This document shows, piece by piece, positions 11,012-22,240 of a DNA stretch of 64,000 bases. The notes under the pieces are model-generated. The model ran no database searches. It was not told where the DNA came from and saw nothing but the letters and a program-made list of their open reading frames with translations. A program made the translations under genes and the position numbers. The stretch's first letter is position 1, and every line of letters starts with the position of its first letter. Location: assembly GCA_036873135.1 (NCBI GenBank), contig JAPTYO010000009.1, positions 34,860,756-34,924,755 of the forward strand, written 5' to 3'. The DNA is from Clarkia xantiana subsp. parviflora. Its lineage: Eukaryota > Streptophyta > Magnoliopsida > Myrtales > Onagraceae.

Positions 11012-12881
11012 AAATGGTACCCAATATTATATCACTTGCACTTGTCCATACTATACACAACATACCTAGCTTACCTAGTATTGATAAAGCTGCAGCACAC
11101 ATTATACAAGGTTCACATGTTACATACAGTGTGCAACTTGAAAACTTTTCGGCCACTTGTGTTGTTGATAGGCCGTTCTTTTGCCATCCCTCAACTAGAA
11201 CATCAATAGCTTCCATCTCAGCATGTCTTGTAGCCTATAACATCATTAACTAAACCTCAGCTTCTCCACACATCAATAGCAAGTTTATAAACTTACATTA
11301 CGTGTTTCGGTAGTTCGATTTCTTCCTGATGAAATTACTTTCCCATCTTCAATAATAACACACCTTCAAGTAGAAACATACCAACTAATACAATTCAGTA
11401 AACTCCTCATTTTCAAGAAAAAAAAATAAGAAAGAAAGATCTAGCGAGTTTTCTCTTTTCTTATTTATCCATTTCAATAACTTTAACTACACATGCTTAT
11501 GCAAAAACAATAAAGAAAAAACACCAATGAAAAATTTAAGCTAATAGGCAGAGGAACCCATCTCATGCGTGTTTACATATGTACATACAATTTTCCTTAA
11601 TGTTGTCATAGGTAGGCCTAATGCACAAATGTTAAATATCTCTTCAAATTTGTAGCGCAAACGAGGCTCACCTACTAGTTATACTATTAAAAATAATGCA
11701 AATACCATGTATAATAGTCGAATGAAATTTGAATCATATAGATGTTATGGGTCTGGATAAACTGAAATAACTAAATAACTGACATAACGGGAATAAACTA
11801 GATAACTGGAAAAAAAAAAAAAAAAAAAAATTGAAAGAACATTCTGATTATCGTTTTAGCATTTGCGCCTTAGCCTTTGAAAAATTGAATCCATCCATCG
11901 ATCTGACATTAAACAAGGTAGCATTATTTATTCGAGAAATACAAAATATTTAGAACATGAATATTCTACTCATCACAAGTTTCAGTGTACAAACTAAAAC
12001 TAACTCTAAGTAAGTAATTGTCTTTAGCATAGACTAGCCAAAAACAGTTGGGCTTCTAAGGATTAAAAAAAAAAAACCAGTAGACATAAATTGAATATGT
12101 AGTCAAGTCAAGAGATCACTTACCCTACTGGAACTTCAAGGCTTTCCAAAGCAAGCTTAGCCTAAATGCAATCATCAAGAAGAGTTGATATCTATTAACG
12201 GTAAATCCAGTTTTTTTTTCAAGCGTCGAACATTTGGATCAATAAGCGTATTAAAATCTTATTCATGGATAAAGTTTAATTAATAGAGTACATTATAGCA
12301 GTAACAACTATAATACAACTTTAGACTGATGAAACCCATCTCCAACATCTAATAACCATCAGATAGTAAAACCAAAGATTCAACATAAAGTAAACTAAAC
12401 TGAGGTTACTGAGAAGAAGGAACTTGAGTTTTATCACAATGTATGAAGTAGCTACTTACATAGTCATCATATATAAATAAATTGTTGGAGGTAGTCAGCC
12501 ACATTTCAATAACAAGTCATGATCCACAACTGCATTTATCAAATCAATTTCTACCACAACCTCAACTATTATTGACCTAAGCAGATCCTTTAGTTCCTCC
12601 CACTAATAGCAGAAAAAAACTGATTGACAAAGAAAATATTATTTGAGGAATGAGAAAAGAATCACAATATAATGGTAGACACAGTAAAAGAAAGGAAGGG
12701 AGGGACAAGGAATACCTGTTCAAGTGCGAGCTGCATGAAGTAAAGAGAGGAGTCATTATTCCCTAAGGTTGAAGACGGAGAGACAATCAGATGCAAATGA
12801 AGATATGTTTTTATGAGTGATTCATAAAAGGGGCTAGTTGAGATTCTTACTTGAAGACAACAAATTGGCCGCTCCCGTCAT
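10551..12881 (-). CDS. TAD2: tRNA-specific adenosine-34 deaminase catalytic subunit (TAD2/ADAT2), 8 exons
   Basis: Plant TAD2 with TAD3 converts adenosine to inosine at the tRNA wobble position. My exon model on the minus strand is 12881-12851, 12762-12716, 12161-12124, 11363-11297, 11234-11075, 10951-10875, 10735-10654 and 10591-10551. Every junction is GT-AG and the phases sum to 543 nt, 180 residues plus stop. The protein has the core EVPVG-C-V (about 35-41), RHAEME with zinc ligand His65 and proton-shuttle Glu67, and CEPCIMC with zinc ligands Cys104 and Cys107. It continues with [19 protein letters not shown] and ends near APRPHRPL, as TAD2 proteins do. Length fits the family. The exon 6 donor (10874) was chosen because it alone keeps phase with exon 7. 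The start is the ATG just before the first donor; an in-frame ATG at 13079 would add 66 unconserved residues. Family assignment is strong; exact exon 1 and exon 6 edges are inference. Confidence 0.92.
10741..10761 (-). repeat. (CAG)7 run at an intron 3' end
   Basis: Seven TGC triplets on the plus strand read CAG on the gene strand, five bases before the exon 7 acceptor of TAD2. Each CAG offers a potential AG acceptor. Confidence 0.9.
10953..11008. repeat. (TA)28 microsatellite forming the TAD2 intron 5 acceptor
   Basis: An uninterrupted TA run of about 56 bp occupies nearly half of the 123-bp intron. On the gene strand it ends TATATAG and supplies the acceptor AG of exon 6. Confidence 0.95.
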
Positions 12882-13300
12882 CGTATGTATAAGAAGGGAG
12901 GAGGCACGACCAGACAAAGGACCGGCGAGGCAGCAGCGGCAGCAGCAGCAGTGGAAGTGTGTGATTTCAATCAAACTAAAAAGGGAAATTAGCCAACTTG
13001 ACCTAAAAGTCCAACCAGTCGAGATTTTGCCAGCCCAGGGAATCGCTGAGTTGGATCCGATGTTATCTGCAATTGTCAAATATATAAGGGAAAACTTGAT
13101 TTATTTTTAAATTCACTCGACATAATTAATTAGTTTAGGTTTTGGCCGTCCTCTGTAGCCGCTTGGATTTGTTTATCTCGGTCACGATCGAGCTGCACAC
13201 CGCTGGCGACGATCGGCTCTTGTTCACTCCACCGGTCCGCCCCAGTAGAAGGTTAGTACCTGACTCGTGGCCGCAGCCCTCTACTCATGTTCTCTCTTCG
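12882..13300 (-). promoter_or_regulatory. 5' region of the TAD2 gene, possibly shared with a divergent transcript
   Basis: Minus-strand sequence upstream of the TAD2 start holds a CTG/CCG-rich stretch (12920-12955) likely to be 5' untranslated, and a TATATA motif at 13079-13086 about 200 bp from the ATG. To the right, plus-strand sequence 13140-13260 is GC-richer and contains a donor-like GAAG/GTTAGT at 13250, which could be a divergent first exon. No transcription start can be fixed from sequence alone. Confidence 0.35.
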
Positions 13301-14400
13301 CCTAAGTAGCAGGGCACTACCGAACTCGCGGCGATAAGTCTGTGTCGGAAGCGGATCTTTGGGTCGATTATTGCTTCGAATCTTTAATCTGGTTAACTAC
13401 GAATCGACTCTCTACTCCGATTTGTTTTTAATTTGTGCTCCTGGACTCGATTGCTGATTAAATCTGTGCTATTAATCTATAAGAAACTAGGCTAAACGTC
13501 AAAGCTCTTCTCTGACACCAATAGCTAATATTCTGCCCGAGTCGAAAATCGTAAATGATTTTTTTTTCCCAAAGTTAGTATTGTTCCATCAATGAAATTG
13601 GTAAATGCAGTTCCATATTATAAATTGGTAAATGCGGTCTTTACCGTTTGAGAAGATATGTGTGCATCAATGAAATTGGATTAGAAAAATCAATCGAGTC
13701 CTATCATTCATATCCTCATTTCATGACAAGCATACAACTATGTTTAATGTAGCATATTTGTCTTGAACACTGCTCACTATCTCAGCTCTTGTATATTTTG
13801 TTGACTAATATCACATAAAGGCATGACTTGATTGTTTACTATAAGGTTTTTTTTTTTACAAAGCATAATAGCAAAATGAGGCTCATGTTTTTACTGTTAT
13901 ATCTTGTTTTTACTGTTATATCTTGTTTATATATTGATAGCAGTTGTAGGATGGCATGGCAGGTATAAAAAGTTGTCATCACGGATAATATCTTTAACGA
14001 TCAGCTACACTTACATGTTTGGTGAGCATTGTCTTCTCAGGAATGGTTCAAATCGTAGCATACATGATAGAACATCATGATTAAAATTATTCAGTGATGG
14101 TGCATAATGAAAATTCCTAGAAACTCCTGCTCGGTAGGACGAATTTTGGCTTACAGCATGATTTCAAATGAAGCATTATAAACTTGTTAGTTGATAGATC
14201 TGATTGGTGTATTGAAGTGGCCAGATTACTCTAAAAATTGATCACCATATGTGAAATAAGCAAATCAATTTCAAAATTCTCAGTTCTGACAGTATTCTAA
14301 ATAAGAAATGAGGACTACAAGTATATATAGTTTAATTTTTCATGTTTAATAATAATGATCGCAATGGTAGTCAAGTGAAGTGGTCTTTTATAAGATAGTA
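13301..14400. other. Intergenic or intronic stretch, no gene recognised
   Basis: AT-rich after 13500, with a short direct repeat TTTTTACTGTTATATCTTG at about 13886-13925. If a divergent transcript starts near 13150 this could be its intron, but I find no conserved coding exon. Confidence 0.4.
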
Positions 14401-14404
14401 CATA

Positions 14405-15107
14405 GGGATGGCAACGGGGCGGGTCGGGGGACCCGCCCCGCGAGTCTGTTTTGAAGACCCGGCCCCGGGTACATAAGCCTCTCGGGGCGGGTCAGGCGGG
14501 GCAAAAAATCCCGCGGGTCGACCCGCGGGCCCCGACCCGAACGTGGAAATACAACCCTAATTAACCAATCAAACAGTGTGCAAATACAACATCAAGTTGT
14601 TCAAATTAACCCTAATTAACCAATCAAACAGTGGAATTACCTGGGTTAATGTTGCTGTCTGTTGATTCTGTTGAATTTGAAATTTGAAGAGCCTGAGCTG
14701 CTGCTGTAGCCGTGTTCGTTGCTGGTGTCTGAGCCGCTGCTGGAGCCGTGAGTCTGTGCTGGACTTCTGGTGCCGCCGTGAGTTCGTTTCCGCCGCTAGT
14801 ATCAGGCCGCTGCAGGAGGAGCTGTGACCGACTGACGCCGGACTGGAGCTGGGACCTGGGAGGGGTGCCGACTGGAGCCGTAGCTGGGACCTGGGAGGGG
14901 AGGCGCTGCTGGAGGGAAGCCGCTGCTGGAGGGCCTTCACCGGAGACGCCGGACCAGAGCCGGCCGGAGACGACGGAGCTGCTGCCGCGAGAGATGAAGA
15001 TTGGCGCCGAGCGGGACTTCAAAATTGGAGGAGAGGACACAGGAGCGGGACTCGGGAGCGACAGACTGAGAGCCTCAGTGTCTCAGACTCAATTAACCCT
15101 AAAATAA
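14405..15107. mobile_element. Partial hAT-like end with a very GC-rich subterminal block and exon-like sequence
   Basis: At 14405 the sequence reads AGGGATGGCAACGGGGCGGGTCGGGG, a form common at plant hAT ends, followed by GGGGCGGGTC and CCCGCGGGTCGACCCGCGGG palindromes to about 14540. A 26-bp direct repeat AACCCTAATTAACCAATCAA(ACAGTG) lies at 14554 and 14610. The minus strand from about 15040 to 14645 is open (Ser/Pro/Gln-rich) and ends in CCCAG/GTAATT, a donor-like site, as in a leader exon. The opposite terminus and a target duplication were not found. Confidence 0.35.
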
Positions 15108-15481
15108 TTTTATAGTAATTACAGTTAGGTCCTTAATATTTTAGATAGGTCTATATTAACCCTAGTATAAGATATATGTTACATAAATATTTATAATATC
15201 TATATATATATATATAAATTGAGGTAGAGTGAGGTAACCAGGTTGAGCTAAGGTTTTTCCAGATTTATCAAACCGATGAGAAGGAGCTCAAGGTTTTTCA
15301 GTCATTATTATAAAAAAAATAGTTTTATCCTAAGTACAGTTATTACGACTGCATAAAAGAGATGATAACACATTGAATGTGGAGTGAGGATATCCAGAAT
15401 ATCCAGAATTTACAATGTTATTTACAGCAGAAACCGATGCAGGAGCAGCTTAGAGGAGAAGTCACAAATTCCAAAATAATA

Positions 15482-15490
15482 TATATATTT
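15482..15490. repeat. 9-bp target-site duplication, left copy
   Basis: TATATATTT, identical to 16697-16705. Because the sequence is simple, the match alone is weak; it gains weight from the matching long inverted termini inside it. Confidence 0.8.
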
Positions 15491-16696
15491 GGGAACGGCT
15501 AAAATGAGCTCGACTGCATATGCAGTCGAGCTGTCCACCGTTGGATCTGGATAATTAATATATGTATATCTCTCTTATTTTTGTATCTCCTTTTAATTTT
15601 ACGAGGCAATCTCACTCTTCTCACTTTAAATAATTATTATATAATTTATTATCTTTCCTCTCTCATCTCTCCTCTTTTTTTAGTTTTTGACAGTTTATCT
15701 CTCTTCAATTCGAAGTCAAATCATCCTGTCACTCTCATTTTTTTTTTTTTTTTACTTTTCAGCAAGGTAAATACTGATAAATAAATAACAGTTACTTTTA
15801 ATAAAACATATAAATTAAGAAACGAAATTACGTAGTTGTTAAGCTCAACTACAATGAATTCAATAATCTATACTTAAGAATTACATAATTTTAAGTCCAA
15901 AAACGAAATTCGGCCAAAAAAAGTCCAAAAAATAATTTATTTATTTAAAAAAAAAAATCAATTTCAACAGTTCATCCAAAAAGTAACTATTTAAAAATTC
16001 TGCAACTTTCACAATCTAAATCTTGAATGAAAAACACTTTAAACTCAAAATCTATTAAATGTATGAAAAATATTGTGTTGTATGTTTGAACAATATCATT
16101 GAAGTCTTAACAATAACACTTAAACAACCATGAATAACACTTACATGTCTTCAAAACAAATTTGAGAATGTGGATTTGACGATTCGATATAGTATTATTT
16201 TCATCTTCTACTTAATTTTTTTTTTTTGGAGCCAAAATCGTCCACTTAGATAATCTACAGAAAAAATGCAAAACTTAAGCATAATAATAAAATATTTAGA
16301 CTTTTTTTACATTCAAAACAATATCAATTTTTTTTTCAAAATATATATGGTGTCCGGCTAAGAAAAAATATTGTCATTTGATATTGTTTTTGAATGGCAA
16401 AAAAGATTGATATTGTTTTGACATCAACCAAATAATAATAGTAGATAGATGACAATGATGATTTGACTTCAGTAGAATAGCAGATCTCCGAGGAATAAGA
16501 AAAAAAGGGAAGAGAAAAAGGGAAGAGAGAAGAAGGAGAGAGAAAATGTAATAATTAGAATTAATTAAAGGGAGAGAATGGACATTTACCTGGGTAGTAT
16601 TAAAAGTAGAGATAAAAATAGAAAAGATGTAAACATCTTAATTATCCAAATCCAACTATGGACAGCTCGCATATTAAATTCATTTTAGCCGTTCCC
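15491..16696. mobile_element. Mutator-like non-autonomous element (1206 bp)
   Basis: Long terminal inverted repeats start GGGAACGGCTAAAATGA on both ends and stay alignable for about 70 bp (GAGCTGTCCA..GTTGGAT.TGGATAATTAA). A 9-bp direct duplication TATATATTT flanks the element, the size made by Mutator-type transposases. The interior is AT-rich with a CT-rich plus-strand stretch near 15640-15760 and a GA-rich one at 16490-16550, and encodes no transposase. Confidence 0.9.
15507..15532. repeat. Perfect 26-bp palindrome within the left terminal repeat
   Basis: AGCTCGACTGCAT followed by its exact reverse complement. The right terminal repeat has only a partial counterpart, so the palindrome arose in, or was lost from, one end. 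Confidence 0.9.
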
Positions 16697-16705
16697 TATA
16701 TATTT

Positions 16706-17500
16706 ACATTAAAAAAAAAAAAACAAACCTTTCATATTCAATTCTACACGAGTTTAAATGAAACACCAGAATTTACACAATTGACACATTGGAATATGAG
16801 AATTTAATGTAAATAGGCATCTAATCTAATGTTTCATTTACCGAGATCGAATTCAGTGAACTAGGCCATTGTCCTTCAATCTTCTCTCTGAACTAGGGAA
16901 AAACTATTAAATTTCTGGTTTGAATTTTGTGTAAAGGTAATTCTTTGCTATATATACTTACCGGACCTCTGACATAGTTCAACCAATCTGACTCTTTGCT
17001 GGTATGTGCAGGGTTAGCCGTCGAAGCGACCCTTGCTCGAAGTCGACAGATCTGACAACCAGAGAAGGTGGAGCAACCCTTGAATATCTATTCGGCCTGA
17101 GGTGGAGACGGCATGCATGCATCAACCCCGAGCGAAATGTTGGGCAGTCGAAGGAACAAACCTAAACAGGTCCCGGTGAAGAACTCCGGCAGTAGGACAT
17201 AGCACGACGAAGGCGTAAAATCCGGCCACAGACGGATCAAGTACGGCAGCGCGGTTGATATGCACCTGACTACGGACCAGATCTGAATCGGGACAAGCCG
17301 AGAAGAATCCGCGGCGCAAAATCGAGGAGGATCGGCTATGACGAGGTTGTAGACATCCGTGAAAGGAAATGAAACAATGGAGCTGACAGAGGGAATGATG
17401 GAGATGTATGAAGGAAGGAAGAAGGAGGAAGAAGATCTGGCTTCTCTGAGATGAGTGCGGCTAATGTGAGATGGATGAGTCGAGGTTAGGGTTATATTAT
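16706..17500 (-). other. Exon-like GC-richer sequence, gene not identified
   Basis: Between about 17470 and 17010 the minus strand is CT-rich and then GC-richer, with an open frame of 65 residues at 17319-17122 (starting MRRGFFSACPDSDL). It looks like a 5' untranslated region plus first exon of a plant gene, or a captured piece of one. I recognise no protein domain and find no downstream exon. The part at 16706-17000 shows nothing. Confidence 0.25.
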
Positions 17501-18670
17501 TTGGGTGGGCTTTTTTGGGTTAAAACATGGATTATATTAAAGTGCAAACCAACCAAATTACATAGACATGGCTGCCCAAGTTTCAGTACTTCTACGCAAA
17601 GAGGCCACATTTCGCCGAGCTTTGATATTTCATAAATTAACCCATGATTAAAGCCTAAATTAGATTTGTTATGTGTCAGAATATTTAGGTTTTATATAAC
17701 ATTAGTAGTATAATAAATAAATCATAGCGTGATTTACCATCTTTTTAATATATACGTAGTAAGTAAATATTTAATTTGAAAATAAAATTATGTATACCCT
17801 TATTATTTTTTTAATTTATTTGAAAAAATGTTCAAGTTTATACTTTTTAGTAAAACAATATACATGCATAATATAATTTGACTTAATACATTTTTCAGAT
17901 ATATCGCTAATCGATCAGGCAATTCAAAATTCTAAACCTTTAAAAGATATAACATATTTTATAAAAAAAAAAAGAATTAAATTATTATAAACTCAAAGAA
18001 TTTTAGTATATCAACACTATATATATATAATTAAAAATAAATTTATTATTATAATTTGTAAAATTTAATCTTATTAATTATTTGTGTTTAAACATATCAC
18101 CCCGCGCGAGAGCGGGTAACGCACACGTAATATCAGAATTCCGAACAGATTTAAATCGAGTTTCACAATACCGGTCAGATTGGTGTGAAGCCAATTAAAA
18201 TCAGAAGGATCAATTTATATCGAGTTTCATAAATATTTATATTTGGTGTGAAGCCAATTAAAATTAAATCACGGTTCTCATTCGATTCCGAACGATCCTT
18301 TTGCAAGACCTATTTGGCACCACTTTCCTTTGTGATTATAATTATATATTAGAGTTAAAAATTAAAATTATATTATTATAATAAAAAAAATCAATTACAT
18401 AATAAAAAAAGCTGTATAATTTGATAAGTTGGAGTTGTTTGATTGATAGGTGCTGAATTAAAGATGTTTATTATTTATTATCCAGACGTACCTAGTAGCG
18501 AAGATAAGATAAGGTTTGTACGTTTATCAAAAAAAAAATAATAAGGTTTGTACGCAAATTAATAAAAAAAATTGATTTGACTTTCAGGTTATCTTATCTA
18601 CATATATTACCTTTTTTTTTTTTTTAAGTATCTATATATCTATATATATTATCGAAATAGCTTTCGTATA
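17501..18670. other. AT-rich spacer with a GC hairpin and a short repeat
   Basis: No coding signal. A hairpin with stem CCCGC/GCGGG at 18102-18117 resembles those near Helitron 3' ends, but no CTAG terminus follows closely. The 21-bp word TGGTGTGAAGCCAATTAAAAT occurs twice (about 18190 and 18244). Confidence 0.4.
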
Positions 18671-18733
18671 TCAGAGCACTTTCAATAGTTCCTAGTTGCA
18701 TGTTATAAATTTATCTATTGTACGGAGTTCTTA

Positions 18734-20441
18734 GAGCACTTCCAATAGTAGTGCCTAGTTCCTAGTTCCATGTTGTAAATTTATTATTGTAGAGAGTGTC
18801 TAGTGTCATTTACTGTTGGTCCCTACTGGTAATGATTAAATAGGCACTTGCATTTTCAATAGGAGTGCCTTGTTCCAAAATGGGAGTGCCTAGTTCCAAT
18901 TTTTGCCACTGGACGCTGACTAGGCGCCACTAGGCGTGACTAGGATTACTAATATTACTGTTTTGCCATTATTGAGTGAATAGTGAATTGGGACAGTGCC
19001 TACTAGTAGGAACTCCCAAGTTACTGTTCATGTCGGTGCCAACTTTTTAATATTATTTTATTCGATTGTGTTGCTCATCTCTTTGATTGTATACATATTC
19101 AGTTACGCTAAGTCAGATAGACAAGAGCCGTAATCAGTCATTTTGAATATTATGTAACATAAATAACGACACGAACCAAAATTACTACTTTTTAACGTTG
19201 AATCAATTTCGAAATTTCCATATCTAATTTGTTTATATGTTACCATGTTGAATAACCGTTAATTCTAAATTTTGAAATAGTATAACATTTCAAATTATTA
19301 AATATGGAAAATAATTACTACAAAATATTATATTATTTTAATGCATATATATTTTTATATATTTTACGTATTATATTATATTATTATATGAAAGAAATAT
19401 ATCTTTTACGATAAATTATTATAAAAATTATACTTTTAGAATGATGTATATATAATATATTTCTAATTTACATATATTGAAAATCATATATAAAAACACA
19501 TGATTAATGCAATAATCAATTTACTAATATGATCATGGATGTACATAAACGTGAATATGTTGATGATGTTGAATTAATATATGTCAATCAACGTATAACA
19601 GATATACACTGATTATGGTGAAATAATAGATTCAATGAATTTGATTGATCAATGTTATTATATCAACAATTATACTTATCAATCATTCTGCATGCCGCAT
19701 GGGGACTGCACCTAAAAGTAATTTTACCTCGGTCAAGTAACGTATAATTATTGCAATGAATTGACAATAGAGAACTATGGATATGCACGAACCGGTCGGG
19801 CCCGAATATGTTTCGAACTGGATTGGTACTAATTAAAACAGTATGGTCCGGTCTGGACTGAATTTGAAATTAGCACTAAAAATTCTGGACCGATTTTGGA
19901 CTGGAACTGTAAAAAAAAGTCTGGTTCTGTTCAAAACTGGTTCGACCCATTTTCCTATACAAATTTACCCTAATTATAAAAAAAAACGAAAAATCGATCC
20001 TCCGACAAAACTGATCCAGTTAAAAACCAGTTCAAAACAGTCTGGTCCAGTCAAAAATCAATTTTTTGAGAAGTATATTACTGGTTTTTGGTCTGGTTCT
20101 CCTCTCGCATAATTGGTCTGTTTGGAACCGGTCCAGTCTATACCAGTTCCGAACCGACCGGACCGGTTATTTTCTTATCCCTATAGAATGTAAATTTTTA
20201 TTAAAAATTCAATTACATTTTTATAATTTTGTATATATTTTTCCCTATTTTTTTTTTTAATTAAAACGTCTAATACTTGAATCTCAATGTAGAAGTGGAA
20301 CTTGGCCTCCACTACTGGAGAGAGTGCCAATTTTACAGTGCCATTTACTGTAGCAAATACTGTAGCAGTGCCACTTTGATGAGTTGGCAGTGACGTGGCT
20401 GCTGATGTGGAGGCACTAGGCACTTCCTATTGGAAGTGCTC
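18734..20441. mobile_element. Inner Harbinger/Tourist-type element
   Basis: Ends GAGCACTTCCAATAG and CTATTGGAAGTGCTC are perfect 15-bp inverted repeats, flanked by TTA at 18731-18733 and 20442-20444. It contains a hAT-like insertion (19776-20183). Without that insertion it is about 1.3 kb and collinear with the outer copy. It is non-coding. Confidence 0.92.
19776..20183. mobile_element. hAT-like insertion within the inner Harbinger-type element
   Basis: The segment has no counterpart in the outer copy, which dates it after the family split. Its ends, TATGGATATGCACGAACCGGTC and GGACCGGTTATTTTCTTATCCCTA, are imperfect inverted repeats of the TAGGGATGGG kind, and the interior is full of CTGGTCCAGT- and AACCGGTC-like words. 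Flanks TAGAGAAC and TAGAATGT match only at their first four to five bases, so the exact borders are uncertain. Confidence 0.6.
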
Positions 20442-20930
20442 TTAGTGCTTAGTGTCATTTACTGTTGGTTTCTGCTAGTAATAATTAAGTAGAAATTTAT
20501 CTTTCCAATGTGAGTGACTTGTTCCAAAATGGGAGTTACTAATATTACTGTTTTGTCATTATCGAGTGAATAGTGAAGTGGGATAGTGCCTACTAGTATA
20601 CACTCACACGTTACTGTTCATGTCAGTGCCAACTTTTTAATATTTTTTTATTCAGTTGTTTTGTTTCTCTCTTTAATTGTATATATATTCTGCTACGCTA
20701 AGTCAGATAGACATGAGCCGTAATCGGTCATTCTTAATATTATGTAAATTAAGTAATGACACAAATCAAAATTAGTACTTTTTAACTTCGAATCAATTTC
20801 ATAATTCTCATATCTAATTTAATTATATTTTACCATGTTGAATAACAGTTAATTATAAATTTTGAAATAGTACAACATTTCATATTATTAAATATGAAAA
20901 ATAATTTACTAAAAATTATATTATTTTAAT

Positions 20931-20932
<2 letters not shown>

Positions 20933-20966
<34 letters not shown>
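20933..20966. repeat. (CA)n(TA)n microsatellite
   Basis: ACACACACATATATAT... within the outer Harbinger-type element. Confidence 0.95.
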
Positions 20967-20969
<3 letters not shown>

Positions 20970-21084
20970 TCTATATAATTTACGTATTATATTATATTAT
21001 TATATGAAAGAAAGATATTTTGTTTACGATAAATTGTAATAATTATGGCAATTTAGTAATGTGTGACAATTCTATGTAGTCTCA

Positions 21085-21128
<44 letters not shown>
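21085..21128. repeat. (AT)n(GT)n microsatellite
   Basis: A TA run followed by a GT run within the outer Harbinger-type element. Confidence 0.95.
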
Positions 21129-21785
21129 TAATTTTTATTTTAGTTGGCAACTTTAATATGTTGTTTTTATATTTTTTGTAATGTAATTTTTAAATTATTG
21201 CAATCATTATTTGAAAAAATTACGTGCTCATGTTTATAGTATATTTGTAAAAAAAATATCAATTTTAATTACCAAAAGAATCGTAATTTTTTTAAAGAAA
21301 TTATAGTAGGTAAGTAAATGAACTATTACCCTAAAGACGCCGAGTTTCGAATTTCAGAATAACAACACACGTCGATCAAAAGTAGAACATGCATATTTGA
21401 TTTATAATTGAAAAACTTTGAAAAAATCATTAAAAATGTTACATTTTTATTAAAAAAAAATCAATTACATTTTTATGATTTTGTACATATTTTCACTATT
21501 TTTTTTAATTAAAATTTCAACTTGAATCTCATTATTTGTTCATGTAAGTATTTTTAAAAAAAATTATGAACATTTAATTTACATATAATGCTTAAAAAAT
21601 TGTATTTAGAGTGTAAAATTATGCGGGTTCCAATATAGAGGTGGAACTTGGCTTCCACCACAGGAGAGTGTTCCAATTTTACTATAGCATTTACTATAAT
21701 AGTGCCACTTTGATGAGTTGGCAGTAACGTGGCTGCTGATGTGAAGGCACTAGGCACTCACCATTGGGATTTGGGAGTGCTCTCA

Positions 21786-22231
21786 GGGCCATTTTGGGAA
21801 AAAAAAAAAGTATTCTTACAGAGAAAAAAAACATGATCGTCTTTACCTTTGGTAAATAATTACAATATTACCTAAATGACTATTTTTTTTTTTTTGTATA
21901 ATAGACTACCAATGTGACAGCGGTTGCGCTGCAATTGAAAATAGTCGGAAATGTTATGTTTTTTGATCAACTTTTGGAAATCTGAAGAGATATAGAACAT
22001 TCCTTGATTGTGCGACAAATGAAAATAGATGTAACTGTTATGTTTAATTAACTATTTTGGGTTAAATTACACATGTGCTTGTGCTTTATTAAAATAATTA
22101 TGAAGTTTAAAAATAGTATATTAAAGTTTAAACTTTAATAATGAATATTGGTCTAAAAATGGGGCGGAAGGTCGCACTTAGTTGTCATGTGACAGAGTCA
22201 CGGACATCTGACTCTCTTGAAAAGTTATTAT
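21786..22231. other. AT-rich spacer, nothing recognised
   Basis: Poly-A and poly-T tracts; no open frame with a recognisable motif. Confidence 0.5.
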
Positions 22232-22240
22232 TTATATCTA

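Larger units (their letters stand above)
18674..21782. mobile_element. Outer Harbinger/Tourist-type element, interrupted by its own kind
   Basis: Left end GAGCACTTTCAATAG (18674) and right end GGGATTTGGGAGTGCTC (to 21782) are imperfect inverted repeats, flanked by TCA at 18671-18673 and 21783-21785. A second copy (18734-20441, duplication TTA) sits 60 bp inside the left end. Removing it leaves about 1.4 kb that aligns with the inner copy over its full length: CATTTACTGTTGG, TTACTGTTCATGTC, GTGCCAACTTTTTAATATT, GCTACGCTAAGTCAGATAGACA and so on. A 3-bp TNA duplication points to the PIF/Harbinger superfamily. No transposase. Confidence 0.85.

Noticed and set aside
10886..11209. 107-codon plus-strand open frame across the TA repeat
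   Set aside because: It is the antisense of TAD2 exons 5-6 and reads Tyr-Ile repeats from the TA microsatellite.
12838..13110. 90-codon plus-strand open frame
   Set aside because: Antisense to TAD2 exon 1 and its leader; no recognisable protein.
18102..18117. Helitron 3' end
   Set aside because: A good CCCGC/GCGGG hairpin, but no CTAG terminus follows at the expected distance on either strand.
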